Shown: positions 1-8,072, counted from the first letter of the stretch. The stretch: DNA of 64,000 bases from Rothia similimucilaginosa (GCF_029850875.1 NZ_JAOVAM010000006.1:1-64000); one strand, 5' to 3'. Notes: a model not told the origin generated them from the sequence alone. Made by a program: numbers and translations.

Positions 1-63
1 GCTAAGGCTCTTTGCGCCGATGGTACTGCACTTTTGAGGGTGTGGGAGAGTAGGTCACCGCGG
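1..63 (+). rRNA. rrf: 5S ribosomal RNA, 3' end only
   Basis: The window opens inside a 5S rRNA. The stretch GCGCCGATGGTACTGC followed by GGGAGAGTAGGTCACCGC is the conserved 3' half of bacterial 5S rRNA. The rest of the rrn operon lies upstream of the window. The exact 3' end is estimated. A strong terminator follows within 15 bases. Confidence 0.9.
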
Positions 64-74
64 GTTTTTTATTC

Positions 75-110
75 AAGAGGGGAAGACCTTATAGGTCTTC
101 CCCTCTTTTT
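75..110 (+). terminator. rrn operon terminator
   Basis: A perfect 15-bp inverted repeat (AAGAGGGGAAGACCT / AGGTCTTCCCCTCTT) with a 3-nt loop runs straight into a T tract. It directly follows the 5S rRNA and should end the rRNA operon. Confidence 0.95.
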
Positions 111-373
111 GTGTACCCAAAAACTCCTAGAACGAAAGACACCTAATTCATCAGAGGTGCAAAGATTCAGAGACTCAGCTGAGAAGCAGAGAAACAGGGG
201 ATGCAGCCTAGACAGCCTGCCAACCTGATGCAGGGGCGACGAGATGGGAAGTTAACAGCTCCGTCTGAATGACGAAAATAGAGGGCGCAGTGGAGAAACT
301 CTTGATACCTTAACAACAAAAGCAGGCCGTATCTCTACCTCAATAAGTAGAGAGCAAGCAAAGGAGCATCATC
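111..373. other. spacer between rrn and a broken gene
   Basis: No gene or RNA is recognised here. An AAGGAG ribosome-binding site at 361-366 serves the ATG at 374. A promoter for that gene could not be placed with confidence. Confidence 0.5.
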
Positions 374-1104
374 ATGGCTGATGAGAAGACATCTACGAAC
401 GCTGGAGCGAAGAACGCCTTGACCTGCCATTCCCCAAAGAATGGGGACTGGACGAAGAAGACGAAGCCGAGCTGCGTTGGGGCCTCTGGCCCCTAATCTT
501 CATGGGAGAACCTGACACTGACCTGTACGTCGAAAGTATTATGGGCGCCCTCGACCTGGGATACGACGATGAAGATAGCAAGCTCTGGGAAAAGCGGGCT
601 GAAGAGTACACTGAAGAGCTCATCAAGCGTCGTCGTGCCTTTGCCGCTGAGCTGGGCATTACCCCCGAAATGCAGAAGAACTCCAACCTCAACCGTGCCT
701 TCGCAGCCCTGGAAGAAGAAGGAGTCATTACACGACAGAACTTTACCTGCTGCGGTACCTGAGCATCCGCAGAAATCTGGGGCGAAATGGACGATAGCCG
801 TGAATGGAAGGGATACATCTACTTCCATCAGCAAGACACCGAAAGCCTGGCTGAGAGCGGCGGCACCTACATTGGTTTTGGTTCCTTCCTTGCTTACCCC
901 AGGGACGAAGAAAAATGGAATATCCTGAGCGATGCGCAGAAGGAAGAGATTAGGGCCCTTCACGAGAAGCTCTCTGTACAGTTGCTGCGAGAGACGGTTA
1001 TTCCCGTACTGGAGAAGCACGGCCTGAGCGTGAAATGGAAATGGAAGGGTAACTACAACACCCGCTCCTTCATTGGTGGAGTGGAAGTCTACAACATTCC
1101 CTAA
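374..1104 (+). pseudogene. DUF6891-like gene with frameshift and in-frame TGA
   Basis: The ATG at 374 has a good AAGGAG site 7 nt upstream, but its frame closes at about 494. The family-like protein instead continues in the frame starting near 385 (EDIYERWSEERLDLPFPKEW), as if two bases (GA at 383-384) were gained or one lost. That frame runs on through 502-759 and 763-1104, interrupted only by TGA at 760-762. Context reads NFTCCGT-stop-ASAEIWGEM. From memory, DUF6891 proteins carry a CC-x2-C motif followed by EI/EIW there, so the stop replaces the third cysteine (TGC to TGA). Function of the family is unknown to me. Two lesions make a pseudogene the simplest reading; UGA recoding is the alternative. 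Confidence 0.75.
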
Positions 1105-1522
1105 CGGCTGGTGAGCTGAACCGGGTGGGTGCCTCGGCTTAGCTTGTGGCAGGTAGGAACCTCTCAGAGTTACGAAAGCTTATAAGGAAAATAAGCTGAG
1201 AGCGTGAGAATAGACATCACAGTATCTCAGTCAGAGTATTAACTAGCCGATACGGCACCCATTCGGTAGGCTAGACGGGTAGCGCGGTACGTCCATACTA
1301 GAGATAAGACAGAACCTATCCACGTGATAGGAACTGATCGATATAGCTTTCAGCTGCCATATACGGCAGGAAGCTATAACTCTAGAACACCCTATAGCGG
1401 ATAAGAACAACCCCGTGCCGGAAGAGTCAGGTCATCTTTACTCGGATGACGCTTACTCCAACCGGAGTAGGCTAGATGAAGTGGACGAACCGCCACCCAT
1501 AATCCCAACCAAAGGAGCAGGC
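1105..1522. other. leader region upstream of DsbA-like gene with two hairpins
   Basis: No gene is recognised. Two consecutive inverted repeats stand at 1315-1331 (CCTATC / GATAGG) and 1342-1378 (TATAGCTT..CTGCC / GGCAG..AAGCTATA). Neither is followed by a T run, so they are not classical terminators. An AAAGGAG ribosome-binding site at 1511-1517 serves the next gene. Confidence 0.5.
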
Positions 1523-2401
1523 ATGTCGACCGACGCCCGCGAAAAAGCCCGCCAGATTGCGGCCCAGCAGGCCAAGAAGAGCCCCAGCCAGGCAAGCCGC
1601 CGCTGGCTCCAGTTCGGCGTACTCGCCGTGGCCCTCATTATCGTAGGTATCATCGGCTTCGTCGTGGTCAACGGCAACAAGAATACCAAGGTAGCAGAAA
1701 GCGGCCCGGTGCCCTCCAGCGCCAACGAATACGGTGGTATCGTGCTGACCAAGGACGGCATCGTCAAGAACTCCTCCACCCAGGAGAACCGCGACTTCAA
1801 GCAGCTCGCAACCTCGACCTCCTCCGTAACCCCCATGGTCAACGGAACAGTAGCAGCAGTTAATACCCTGCCCCCGGGTGTGCAGACCGCTGAAGAGGCA
1901 TCCAAGAACGGCCAGCCCGTTCGCGTCACCATCTTCCAGGACTACAACTGCGTGCACTGCGCAGAGTTCGAGAAGAAGTACGGTGAAGAAATCCAGAAGC
2001 TCGTCGAAGACGGCACCATCACCCTGGAAATCCGTAACCTGACCTTCCTGGACCGCACCTCGCCCACCGCATACTCCGCCCGTAATGCGGCAGCAGCATA
2101 CTCCGTGGCAAACCAGATCAGTACCAGTGAATTCCTGAACTACCAGCGCGAAATCTTCAACAAGCGGGGTAGTGGTGACATGAACAACCAACAAATCGCT
2201 GACATCGCTTCTAAGCACGGTGCGTCTATCGGCTCCGATATGAACGACGGCAAGTGGCGCCCCTTCGTGGACGTGGTCAACGCTGAATCCGCAAAGAACG
2301 GCATTCAGGGTACCCCGACCGTCTTCGTTGATGGTGACCAGTACACCAGCAACGACTTCAGTACCTTCCTGAAGGAAAAGATCGAAGCTAAGAAGAAGTA
2401 A
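1523..2401 (+). CDS. membrane-anchored DsbA-family thioredoxin-like protein
   Basis: 292 aa. The N-terminus is cytoplasmic and charged (to about residue 28), then one membrane helix (about 29-50), then an extracytoplasmic region with a thioredoxin-fold DsbA-like domain. The redox motif is CVHC at residues 143-146, after the typical strand VRVTIFQDYNC. A GTPTVFVDG segment near the C-terminus supplies the cis-proline loop. This architecture matches actinobacterial DsbA/MdbA-like oxidoreductases that form disulfides in exported proteins; the partner substrate is not known. Start chosen at 1523 because AAAGGAG lies 6 nt upstream; the frame is open further 5' to about 1415 without a better site. 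Followed by a strong terminator, so it appears monocistronic. Confidence 0.88.
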   Translation: MSTDAREKARQIAAQQAKKSPSQASRRWLQFGVLAVALIIVGIIGFVVVNGNKNTKVAESGPVPSSANEYGGIVLTKDGIVKNSSTQENRDFKQLATSTSSVTPMVNGTVAAVNTLPPGVQTAEEASKNGQPVRVTIFQDYNCVHCAEFEKKYGEEIQKLVEDGTITLEIRNLTFLDRTSPTAYSARNAAAAYSVANQISTSEFLNYQREIFNKRGSGDMNNQQIADIASKHGASIGSDMNDGKWRPFVDVVNAESAKNGIQGTPTVFVDGDQYTSNDFSTFLKEKIEAKKK

Positions 2402-2413
2402 CCTCTTCGATAG

Positions 2414-2452
2414 AAAAACCCGGTAACCTCCATGCGAGGCTACCGGGTTTTT
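2414..2452 (+). terminator. terminator of DsbA-like gene
   Basis: AAAAACCCGGTAACCTC pairs with GAGGCTACCGGGTTTTT with one mismatch and a short loop, 12 nt after the stop codon. A-rich before and T-rich after, so it can work in both directions. Confidence 0.92.
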
Positions 2453-2630
2453 CCATACACTGTGATGAGTACAAGGGATGAGTGAGCAGCATACAGAAGT
2501 GGTGCTGTTAAGGGGTAAAACGAAAGAAACGAACGTACCAGCACCCCATAATTTAGAAGTATTCTCAACCAAAACCTAAAAGAACAACTAAGCAGACTCC
2601 ACCGCGAGAATAGGGTACACTGGACAGGTT

Positions 2631-2704
2631 GCCTCCTTAGCTCAGTTGGCCAGAGCATCTGTCTTGTAAACAGAGGGTCACCGGTTCGAATCCGGTAGGG
2701 GGCT
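2631..2704 (+). tRNA. thrT: tRNA-Thr (anticodon TGT)
   Basis: Complete cloverleaf: acceptor GCCTCCT / AGGGGGC, D arm with AGCTCAGTTGGCCAGAGC, anticodon stem TCTGT / ACAGA around loop CTTGTAA (TGT), and T arm GGTTCGAATCC. The CCA end is not encoded. Confidence 0.96.
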
Positions 2705-2708
2705 CAGA

Positions 2709-2760
2709 AAAATCCTGGTTCGCACCAGCCTCATAGCAGAGGTGCGAGTCAGGATTTTAT
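2709..2760 (+). terminator. tRNA-Thr terminator
   Basis: Outer arms AAAATCCTG / CAGGATTTT enclose a second pair of arms (TTCGCACC / GGTGCGAG). It lies 4 nt after the tRNA and ends in a T-rich stretch. Confidence 0.85.
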
Positions 2761-2796
2761 TGTACGGGTCCTGTAGTGTCTACAGAACCCGTACAA
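2760..2796. other. strong hairpin in leader of acyltransferase gene
   Basis: TTGTACGGGT-c-CTGTAG, loop TGT, CTACAG-a-ACCCGTACAA: a 16-bp nearly perfect inverted repeat. There is no T run after it. It stands immediately after the tRNA terminator and 31 nt before the acyltransferase start, so it may be an operator or an mRNA 5' structure. Confidence 0.6.
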
Positions 2797-2827
2797 CACA
2801 TCAACGATCCATCCTGAGGAACCGAGA

Positions 2828-5026
2828 ATGTCTGAAACCTCCGGAATCCCGCAGCCCCCCCCCTCGCAGGAAGCCTACACCACTGCACCGCACAGCATCA
2901 AAGCACGCGAAGCCAGCGACTACCCCCTCGAAAAGTTCATCGAATCGAGAGGGTTCCGCCCTGAAATTCAGGGTCTGCGTGCCTTCGCCGTGCTCCTTGT
3001 GGTGCTCTACCACGTCTGGTTCGGTAAAGTTTCTGGCGGTGTGGATGTATTCATCTTCATCTCCGCCTTCCTACTCTCGCTCTCCTTCATGCGTAAGATC
3101 AACGAAGGCAAGCTCCTCAACCTCCTGAGCTACTGGCTGCACGTTTTCCAGCGTCTGTTGCCGGTAGCCACAGTAGTTATTGCGGGTACCACCATTGCGT
3201 CCTTCTTCATCCTTGCACCCAGCCGCTGGTCGCAAACCGTAACCGACGCAACGAGTTCCCTGTTCTACTTCCAGAACTGGAACCTCGCGTTTAGCTCCGT
3301 AGACTACTACGCCCAAAACGCCTCCGTGAAGTCACCATTCCAGCACTTCTGGTCGCTCTCCATCCAGGGACAGATTTTCATCATCTGGCCCCTGCTCTTC
3401 GCAGCAGTAGCCTACTTCGTACGCAGATTCCGCGGGAACCTCTTCACCACCGCGGTATTTGTCTTCAACACGGTGTTCGTCGCATCCCTGACCTTCTCCA
3501 TCGTTGAAACCGACACCAACCAGGGATTCGCCTACTTTGACACCCGCACCCGCCTCTGGGAATTTGCCATCGGTACTCTGCTGGCAATGCTCACTCTCAA
3601 GTGGAAAGCACCCGAAAAGACGCGAATTGTCATGGGCTGGATCGGCATTATCGGTCTGGTCACCTGCGGCGCAATTCTCCCCGTCGAACGAGCATTCCCC
3701 GGCTACCTGGCACTCTGGCCCGTGCTCTCCGGCGCGCTCGTCATCATGGCAGGCCGCACCAACAGCCGCTGGGGTATCGATCGGCTGCTGGTCTCCGCGC
3801 CCCTGCAGAACCTCGGCAACATCTCCTACGCGCTGTACCTGGTACACTGGCCCATCCTCATTCTCTACAGCAGCGCTGTCGGCACCTCCCGAGTGAACTT
3901 CATCGAAGGTGCCGTCATCATCCTTGCCTCCATCGGCCTGGCCTGGCTGCTTATCCGCTTTGTCGAGAAGCCGCTGCGCTACCGCAAGGACCCCTTCGTA
4001 CCCTGGCTCATGATGAAGATGCGCTTCAAGACCGTCTTCTCCGTCAAGACCTGGGCAGACCAGCTCGCCTTCATCCTCGCAATCTTCCTGGTCGCAGGCA
4101 TACCCCTGGTCGCCGCACAGACCTGGATTGGCTACCGCAACGCCCAGTCCGAGCACAATGCCGAACTGAAGGTACAGACCGCCAGTGAAAACTACCCCGG
4201 TGCCCGGGCTATCGGCGGCCCCCAGCAGGGACTCATTGACACCCCCATCCCCTCCGGTGGCGACGTCAAAACCCAGTTCGACGGACTGAGCGACCCCTGC
4301 GCTGGTGGTTTCGCGCCATCCGACCCGGCACTCGCCAAATACTGCAGCGTGCAGAAGTACGGCCCCGAGGACGCGCCGCTGACAATGGTCATCGGTAACT
4401 CCCACGCTGAGCAGGCGCTGAGCATCTTCAAGCCCATTGCAGAACAGACCAAGACCAATCTGCAGACCTACCTATTCGGTGGCTGCCAGTACCCGGTCCA
4501 CGCCGTCAATGCCAGCAACGAATGCTCGGAATTCAACACCAAGATGACCGAGGAAATTATTAAGCGTAAGCCGCAGACCGTGGTGCTTATCGCCACCGTT
4601 GCCCAGGCCCGCTCGAACGACGAACGAGTCGACTCGAGCCTCGACGAGACGGTCCGCCGCCTCACTGAGGCAGGAGTCCAGGTCATCGGCCTGCGCGATA
4701 ACCCGCGCTTCGAGTACAACATTTACGAATGCGCTCAGAAGGCCGGTGCCGACAAGAGTTCCTGTGCACGACCCGCAAGCGAAAAGTACGCCGAAGAAAA
4801 CCCCGCACAGGAAATCTTCGACAAGTACCGCGACCAGGGTGCCGTCATGGTGGATCTGAAGGACGTGTACTGCCCGGACGGCATGTGCAGCCCCGTGATT
4901 GGAAACATCTACGTCTACTTTGATGATAACCATATCTCCAAGACCTACGGCCGCACCATGGCTCAGGAAGTCTTCCAGCGTGCATCGAAAGGCGGCTGGC
5001 TCGTCAACGGAAAAGTGAACTTCTAA
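2828..5026 (+). CDS. OafA-type membrane O-acyltransferase with SGNH domain
   Basis: 732 aa. The N-terminal half is an acyltransferase-3 domain of about ten membrane helices, opening with the family signature PEIQGLRAFAVLLVVLYH near residue 40. The C-terminal third is an extracytoplasmic SGNH-type domain with GNSHAEQ (nucleophile serine) near residue 520 and a terminal DDNHIS block in the place of the D-x-x-H pair. In this family the two halves cooperate to put acetyl or other acyl groups on cell-surface glycans. The start has AGGA about 9 nt upstream. Codons 10-12 are an uninterrupted run of nine C, a possible slippage site. A large terminator follows. Which glycan is modified cannot be told; an SGNH hydrolase gene lies next door. 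Confidence 0.9.
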   Translation: MSETSGIPQPPPSQEAYTTAPHSIKAREASDYPLEKFIESRGFRPEIQGLRAFAVLLVVLYHVWFGKVSGGVDVFIFISAFLLSLSFMRKINEGKLLNLLSYWLHVFQRLLPVATVVIAGTTIASFFILAPSRWSQTVTDATSSLFYFQNWNLAFSSVDYYAQNASVKSPFQHFWSLSIQGQIFIIWPLLFAAVAYFVRRFRGNLFTTAVFVFNTVFVASLTFSIVETDTNQGFAYFDTRTRLWEFAIGTLLAMLTLKWKAPEKTRIVMGWIGIIGLVTCGAILPVERAFPGYLALWPVLSGALVIMAGRTNSRWGIDRLLVSAPLQNLGNISYALYLVHWPILILYSSAVGTSRVNFIEGAVIILASIGLAWLLIRFVEKPLRYRKDPFVPWLMMKMRFKTVFSVKTWADQLAFILAIFLVAGIPLVAAQTWIGYRNAQSEHNAELKVQTASENYPGARAIGGPQQGLIDTPIPSGGDVKTQFDGLSDPCAGGFAPSDPALAKYCSVQKYGPEDAPLTMVIGNSHAEQALSIFKPIAEQTKTNLQTYLFGGCQYPVHAVNASNECSEFNTKMTEEIIKRKPQTVVLIATVAQARSNDERVDSSLDETVRRLTEAGVQVIGLRDNPRFEYNIYECAQKAGADKSSCARPASEKYAEENPAQEIFDKYRDQGAVMVDLKDVYCPDGMCSPVIGNIYVYFDDNHISKTYGRTMAQEVFQRASKGGWLVNGKVNF
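2855..2863 (+). repeat. C9 homopolymer tract in acyltransferase codons 10-12
   Basis: Nine consecutive C encode three prolines just inside the start of the surface O-acyltransferase. The gain or loss of one base would frameshift the protein within its first 15 residues. Confidence 0.9.
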
Positions 5027-5037
5027 AGTTCGCCAAT

Positions 5038-5093
5038 ATAGCAAATCCTCCACGCTGTTCTATAGAAGTGTGAACAGAGCGGAGGATTTGCTA
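5038..5093 (+). terminator. terminator after acyltransferase
   Basis: TAGCAAATCCTCC-a-CGCTGTTC pairs with GAACAG-a-GCGGAGGATTTGCTA across an 11-nt loop. It lies 11 nt after the stop codon. Confidence 0.85.
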
Positions 5094-5333
5094 TTCTCAA
5101 TTCCCTGTAAGGATGATGACGCCCAACCCAATACCGTCTCTCCGCATAGCACGCAGAGTGCTGTCAAATCCTAAGAAACCCCCGCTCGTATCTGTTGAAG
5201 CGCCCATAACAATGGGATACTGGGCAACAGGACGCACTGAAAGCTCAGCGAAGAACCCGGTACATCGCGCGGGTGTGCCGGCTTCTTCCACAAAAGGGGG
5301 CAATCTCTACAGAGGCCCGGAAAGAAGAACACA

Positions 5334-6146
5334 ATGACGACCCCGCTCCTGGACTCCAACGGCATGCTCAACGGTGAATCAGTACGCTACGTGGCAATCG
5401 GCGACTCCTTCACCGAAGGCGTGGGCGATGTTGACCGCCGCCGCCCTAACAGCCTGCGCGGCTGGGCAGACCGCGTTGCCGAAGGCCTCGGTGCAGTAGA
5501 CCCGCAGGCGCAGTACGTAAACCTCGCCATCCGCGGCCGTCTGCTCATCCCCATCCTTGAGGAGCAGCTGCCCCACGCCTTGGAGTTGAAGCCCAACCTC
5601 GTCACCTTCTACGGCGGTGGCAACGACATCATGCGACCCAACGTGGATATTGACCGGCTCATGACTCACGTAGACGAAGCCTTCGCCACCCTGCGCGGCG
5701 AAGGAATCGAAGTGCTTACCGTAACCGGCCTGGATGTGCAGGGCCAAGGCCCCTTCTCCCGTACCCGCGGCCGCACTGCCACCTACAACGAGCTACTGCG
5801 CGGTATCGCTGAAGACTACGGCGTGCACATCATCGACTACTGGCGCTGGAATGACTTTCTCGACTGGCGTCTATGGGCTGACGATCGCCTGCACATGAAC
5901 CACCTCGGCCACGAACGCTTCGCATCCCGCGTGCTGGCACAGCTCGGCCTGCCCGGTGTGGTCACCGAACCGGTAATACCCCCGGAGGTGCAGCTGACCG
6001 CTCGTGAGAAGGTCGAGCAGGAGGCACGCTGGGTCCGCGAGTTTGCCCTGCCGTGGATTGGTCGCCGGCTGAAGGGCACGAGCTCCGGCGACGGTGTGAG
6101 CCCCAAGTACCCGGAGTGGGTCCTCGCGGCAGGCCTTAAGAGCTAA
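5334..6146 (+). CDS. SGNH/GDSL-family hydrolase
   Basis: 270 aa, no signal peptide or membrane segment seen, so probably cytoplasmic. The four SGNH blocks are present: GDSFTEG (nucleophile Ser25), the glycine block NLAIRG, the GGGNDI block, and DDRLHMNHLGH carrying the catalytic Asp and His. Members are esterases or lipases acting on small acyl esters; the substrate here is unknown. The ribosome-binding site is weak (GGAAAGAAG). A gene for a surface acyltransferase with its own SGNH domain lies upstream but is separated by a terminator and about 240 bp, so a common pathway is only suggested. Confidence 0.88.
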   Translation: MTTPLLDSNGMLNGESVRYVAIGDSFTEGVGDVDRRRPNSLRGWADRVAEGLGAVDPQAQYVNLAIRGRLLIPILEEQLPHALELKPNLVTFYGGGNDIMRPNVDIDRLMTHVDEAFATLRGEGIEVLTVTGLDVQGQGPFSRTRGRTATYNELLRGIAEDYGVHIIDYWRWNDFLDWRLWADDRLHMNHLGHERFASRVLAQLGLPGVVTEPVIPPEVQLTAREKVEQEARWVREFALPWIGRRLKGTSSGDGVSPKYPEWVLAAGLKS

Positions 6147-6556
6147 CGCCGAGGGTCGCATGTTACGGTGTAGAACTGTATGCCGGGGGAGTGCCATGCG
6201 CTGCATTTGTGCCGTATTTGTGTCTGCATCTACGCCGTAACGGGAAGGGGTCAATCCGCCGTTATTCGTACCGTTGCGAACCCATAGACTGCCCTTTAAA
6301 ACCGGGGTGGAAGCGTTAAAACGAGAGTTAAATGCTCTTTAAACGCGTGTTTAAACCTGTTTAACAGCCCTACGCACACCGTAAGAGTTGGCTACGTGGG
6401 GCTGTTTACGGCTTAAAACCGGCTTAAGCTGTTAATCTCACAACACGAATTTCACCGGTGTAATTTATCCCCGGTCACATAGAGAATGTCCGTTCTTAAA
6501 ATGGCGCATTAATGCCTGACTAGGGGTGTTATAGAATTCCTTAAAAACATCTGGAC
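6147..6556. other. AT-rich spacer before ribosomal protein operon
   Basis: About 410 bp without a recognisable gene. It is rich in GTTTAAAC-like words (6325-6365, with repeated TTTAAA). No terminator was found directly behind the SGNH gene. Confidence 0.5.
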
Positions 6557-6584
6557 TTGCAAAAACACCCATTTTTGGTAGAAT
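6557..6584 (+). promoter_or_regulatory. promoter of rpmB-rpmG-rpsN
   Basis: TTGCAA at 6557-6562 and TAGAAT at 6579-6584 with a 16-bp spacer make the best sigma-70-type promoter upstream of the operon. Predicted transcription starts near 6591, giving a leader of about 365 nt before rpmB. Confidence 0.6.
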
Positions 6585-6590
6585 GGATAG

Positions 6591-6956
6591 GTATGTTTGC
6601 CGTTCGAGGGCAGGCGTGCATCTGCGAATCAAGCACTTCGCTTAAATGAGGTGCAATCGGCTCAGAACACCGAGATTCCGCGGATTTTTAAGGCAAAATC
6701 CGGCGTGCAGGCTTGCACGAACCCCCGTATTTACCTAGAATTTAACGCTGTTCGTAGTGGTGGAAACGCCTCTCGACACTAATAAGCTTCACCGTTTTTC
6801 CCGCGGCGGGGATCGATACGTGGCCTCTCACCCACGTGACGATCTCAAACACTCTAGCCCGGCGAATAACCCGGTGCTTCTACATTGGTGGCGGGACGCT
6901 CACGAGTAACATCGACTGCGTACCGTCATAAAAGTCAATCAATAAAGGAGTGAAAC
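6591..6956 (+). other. long 5' leader of ribosomal protein operon
   Basis: About 365 nt of untranslated leader if the promoter above is right. It holds an 11-of-13-bp hairpin at 6811-6844 (arms GATCGATACGTGG and CCACGTGACGATC). A 61-codon open frame at 6597-6782 has no ribosome-binding site and no family-like features. An AAAGGAG-like site sits just before the rpmB start. No sequence like the known actinobacterial Zur operator was found. Confidence 0.45.
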
Positions 6957-7193
6957 ATGGCAGCAGTCTGCCAGGTGACCGGAGCTGTTCCCGGCTTTGG
7001 ACACAGCATTTCGCACTCGCATCGCCGCAACAAGCGTCGATTCGATCCGAACGTTCAGAAGAAGACCTACTGGGTTCCTTCGCTGCGTCGTAAGGTAACC
7101 CTGAACGTGTCCGCTAAGGGCATCAAGGTTATCGATGCTCGTGGCATCGATGCCGTTGTTGCAGAAATCATCGCACGCGGGGAGAAGATCTAG
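6957..7193 (+). CDS. rpmB: 50S ribosomal protein L28 (zinc-free type)
   Basis: 78 aa. It starts [19 protein letters not shown] and continues [14 protein letters not shown], the hallmark L28 sequence. Only one cysteine is present (Cys5), so the paired CxxC zinc ribbon of the C+ form is absent. In mycobacteria and Streptomyces such C- versions are grouped as rpmB-rpmG-rpsN and replace zinc proteins when zinc is short. The gene order here is exactly that. The AAAGGAG site stands 6-8 nt before the ATG. Confidence 0.95.
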   Translation: MAAVCQVTGAVPGFGHSISHSHRRNKRRFDPNVQKKTYWVPSLRRKVTLNVSAKGIKVIDARGIDAVVAEIIARGEKI

Positions 7194-7196
7194 TAA

Positions 7197-7367
7197 ATGG
7201 CATCCAAGGCTAAGGACCTCCGTCCTATCATCAAGCTCAAGTCCACTGCTGGCACCGGTTACACCTACGTGACCCGTAAGAACCGCCGCAACAACCCCGA
7301 CCGCATGGTGCTGAAGAAGTACGACCCCGTCGTCCGCAAGCACGTTGACTTCCGAGAGGAGCGCTAA
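7197..7367 (+). CDS. rpmG: 50S ribosomal protein L33 (zinc-free type)
   Basis: 56 aa, starting ATG 3 nt after the rpmB stop. The sequence contains [20 protein letters not shown] and ends [16 protein letters not shown], the typical L33 pattern. It has no cysteine at all, so it is the C- (zinc-independent) form. It is translationally coupled with rpmB and with rpsN, which begins 2 nt after its stop; the AGAGGAG ribosome-binding site for rpsN lies inside its last codons. Confidence 0.95.
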   Translation: MASKAKDLRPIIKLKSTAGTGYTYVTRKNRRNNPDRMVLKKYDPVVRKHVDFREER

Positions 7368-7369
7368 GA

Positions 7370-7675
7370 ATGGCTAAGAAGTCCAAGATCGCTCGCAACG
7401 AGCAGCGCAAGGTCATCGTCGCTCGCTACAACGAGAAGCGTATCGCACTGAAGAAGACCCTGATCGACGAGAACGCTACCCCCGAGGAGCGCGAAGCAGC
7501 ACGCGTGGCACTGCAGAAGCTGCCCCGCAACGCTTCCCCCGTTCGCGTGCGTAACCGCGACCAGATCGACGGCCGCCCCCGCGGTACCTTCCAGAAGTTC
7601 GGTATCTCCCGCGTGCGCTTCCGCGAGATGGCACACCGTGGCGAGCTGCCCGGTATCACCAAGTCCAGCTGGTAA
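7370..7675 (+). CDS. rpsN: 30S ribosomal protein S14 (zinc-free type)
   Basis: 101 aa. The long form of S14, with the signature [20 protein letters not shown] and C-terminal GITKSSW. The short zinc-binding form has about 61 aa and two CxxC pairs; neither is present. It closes the rpmB-rpmG-rpsN operon. No obvious terminator follows, only a short CCGTC-gcaa-GACGG stem at about 7708-7721. Confidence 0.95.
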   Translation: MAKKSKIARNEQRKVIVARYNEKRIALKKTLIDENATPEEREAARVALQKLPRNASPVRVRNRDQIDGRPRGTFQKFGISRVRFREMAHRGELPGITKSSW

Positions 7676-7764
7676 ATCTGGTATTTTAGTTCCTAAACGG
7701 TTTTCCGTCGCAAGACGGTCACTCGCTTTAGACTCAAATCTAAGTCTCTGGAAGGGGCACCCTA

Positions 7765-8052
7765 ATGGCTAAGAACCGTACCGAACTCGTTGCAGAGGTT
7801 GCAGAGAAGTCTGGCAAGAGCCAGGCAACCGTCAACGCAGTACTCGACGCAGTGTTCCAGGTTTTCGAGTCTTCCGTCTCCAAGGGCGAGAAGATTACCA
7901 TCCCCGGTTGGATGGCAATCGAGCGCACCGACCGTGCAGCTCGTACCGGCCGTAACCCGCAGACCGGCGAAACTATCCAGATTCCCGCCGGTCACGGCGT
8001 GAAGCTGACCGCAGGCTCCAAGCTGAAGGTAGCAGTCGCTCAGAAGAAGTAA
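7765..8052 (+). CDS. hup: HU-family DNA-binding protein
   Basis: 95 aa. Nucleoid-associated protein that binds and bends DNA as a dimer. It has the HU start KNRTELVAEVAEKSG, the conserved core VFESSVSKGEKITIPGW and the DNA-binding arm ARTGRNPQTGETIQIPA. It ends GSKLKVAVAQKK and lacks the long Lys/Ala-rich tail of mycobacterial HU, so it resembles the short HU of Streptomyces and Micrococcaceae. GGAAGGGG lies about 8 nt before the ATG. It is followed by a strong terminator and is probably transcribed from its own promoter in the 90-bp gap behind rpsN. Confidence 0.95.
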   Translation: MAKNRTELVAEVAEKSGKSQATVNAVLDAVFQVFESSVSKGEKITIPGWMAIERTDRAARTGRNPQTGETIQIPAGHGVKLTAGSKLKVAVAQKK

Positions 8053-8072
8053 CTCTTGAGACTTTGAATCTG

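Noticed and set aside
3332-4405. Long open frame antisense to the O-acyltransferase
   Set aside because: Shadow frame; the plus-strand protein has clear acyltransferase and SGNH motifs throughout.
6597-6782. 61-codon frame in the rpmB leader
   Set aside because: No ribosome-binding site, no plausible protein features, and it lies in a probable untranslated leader.
6800-6956. Zur operator upstream of rpmB
   Set aside because: No stretch resembling the palindromic TGAAAATGATTTTCA-type site could be found by eye.
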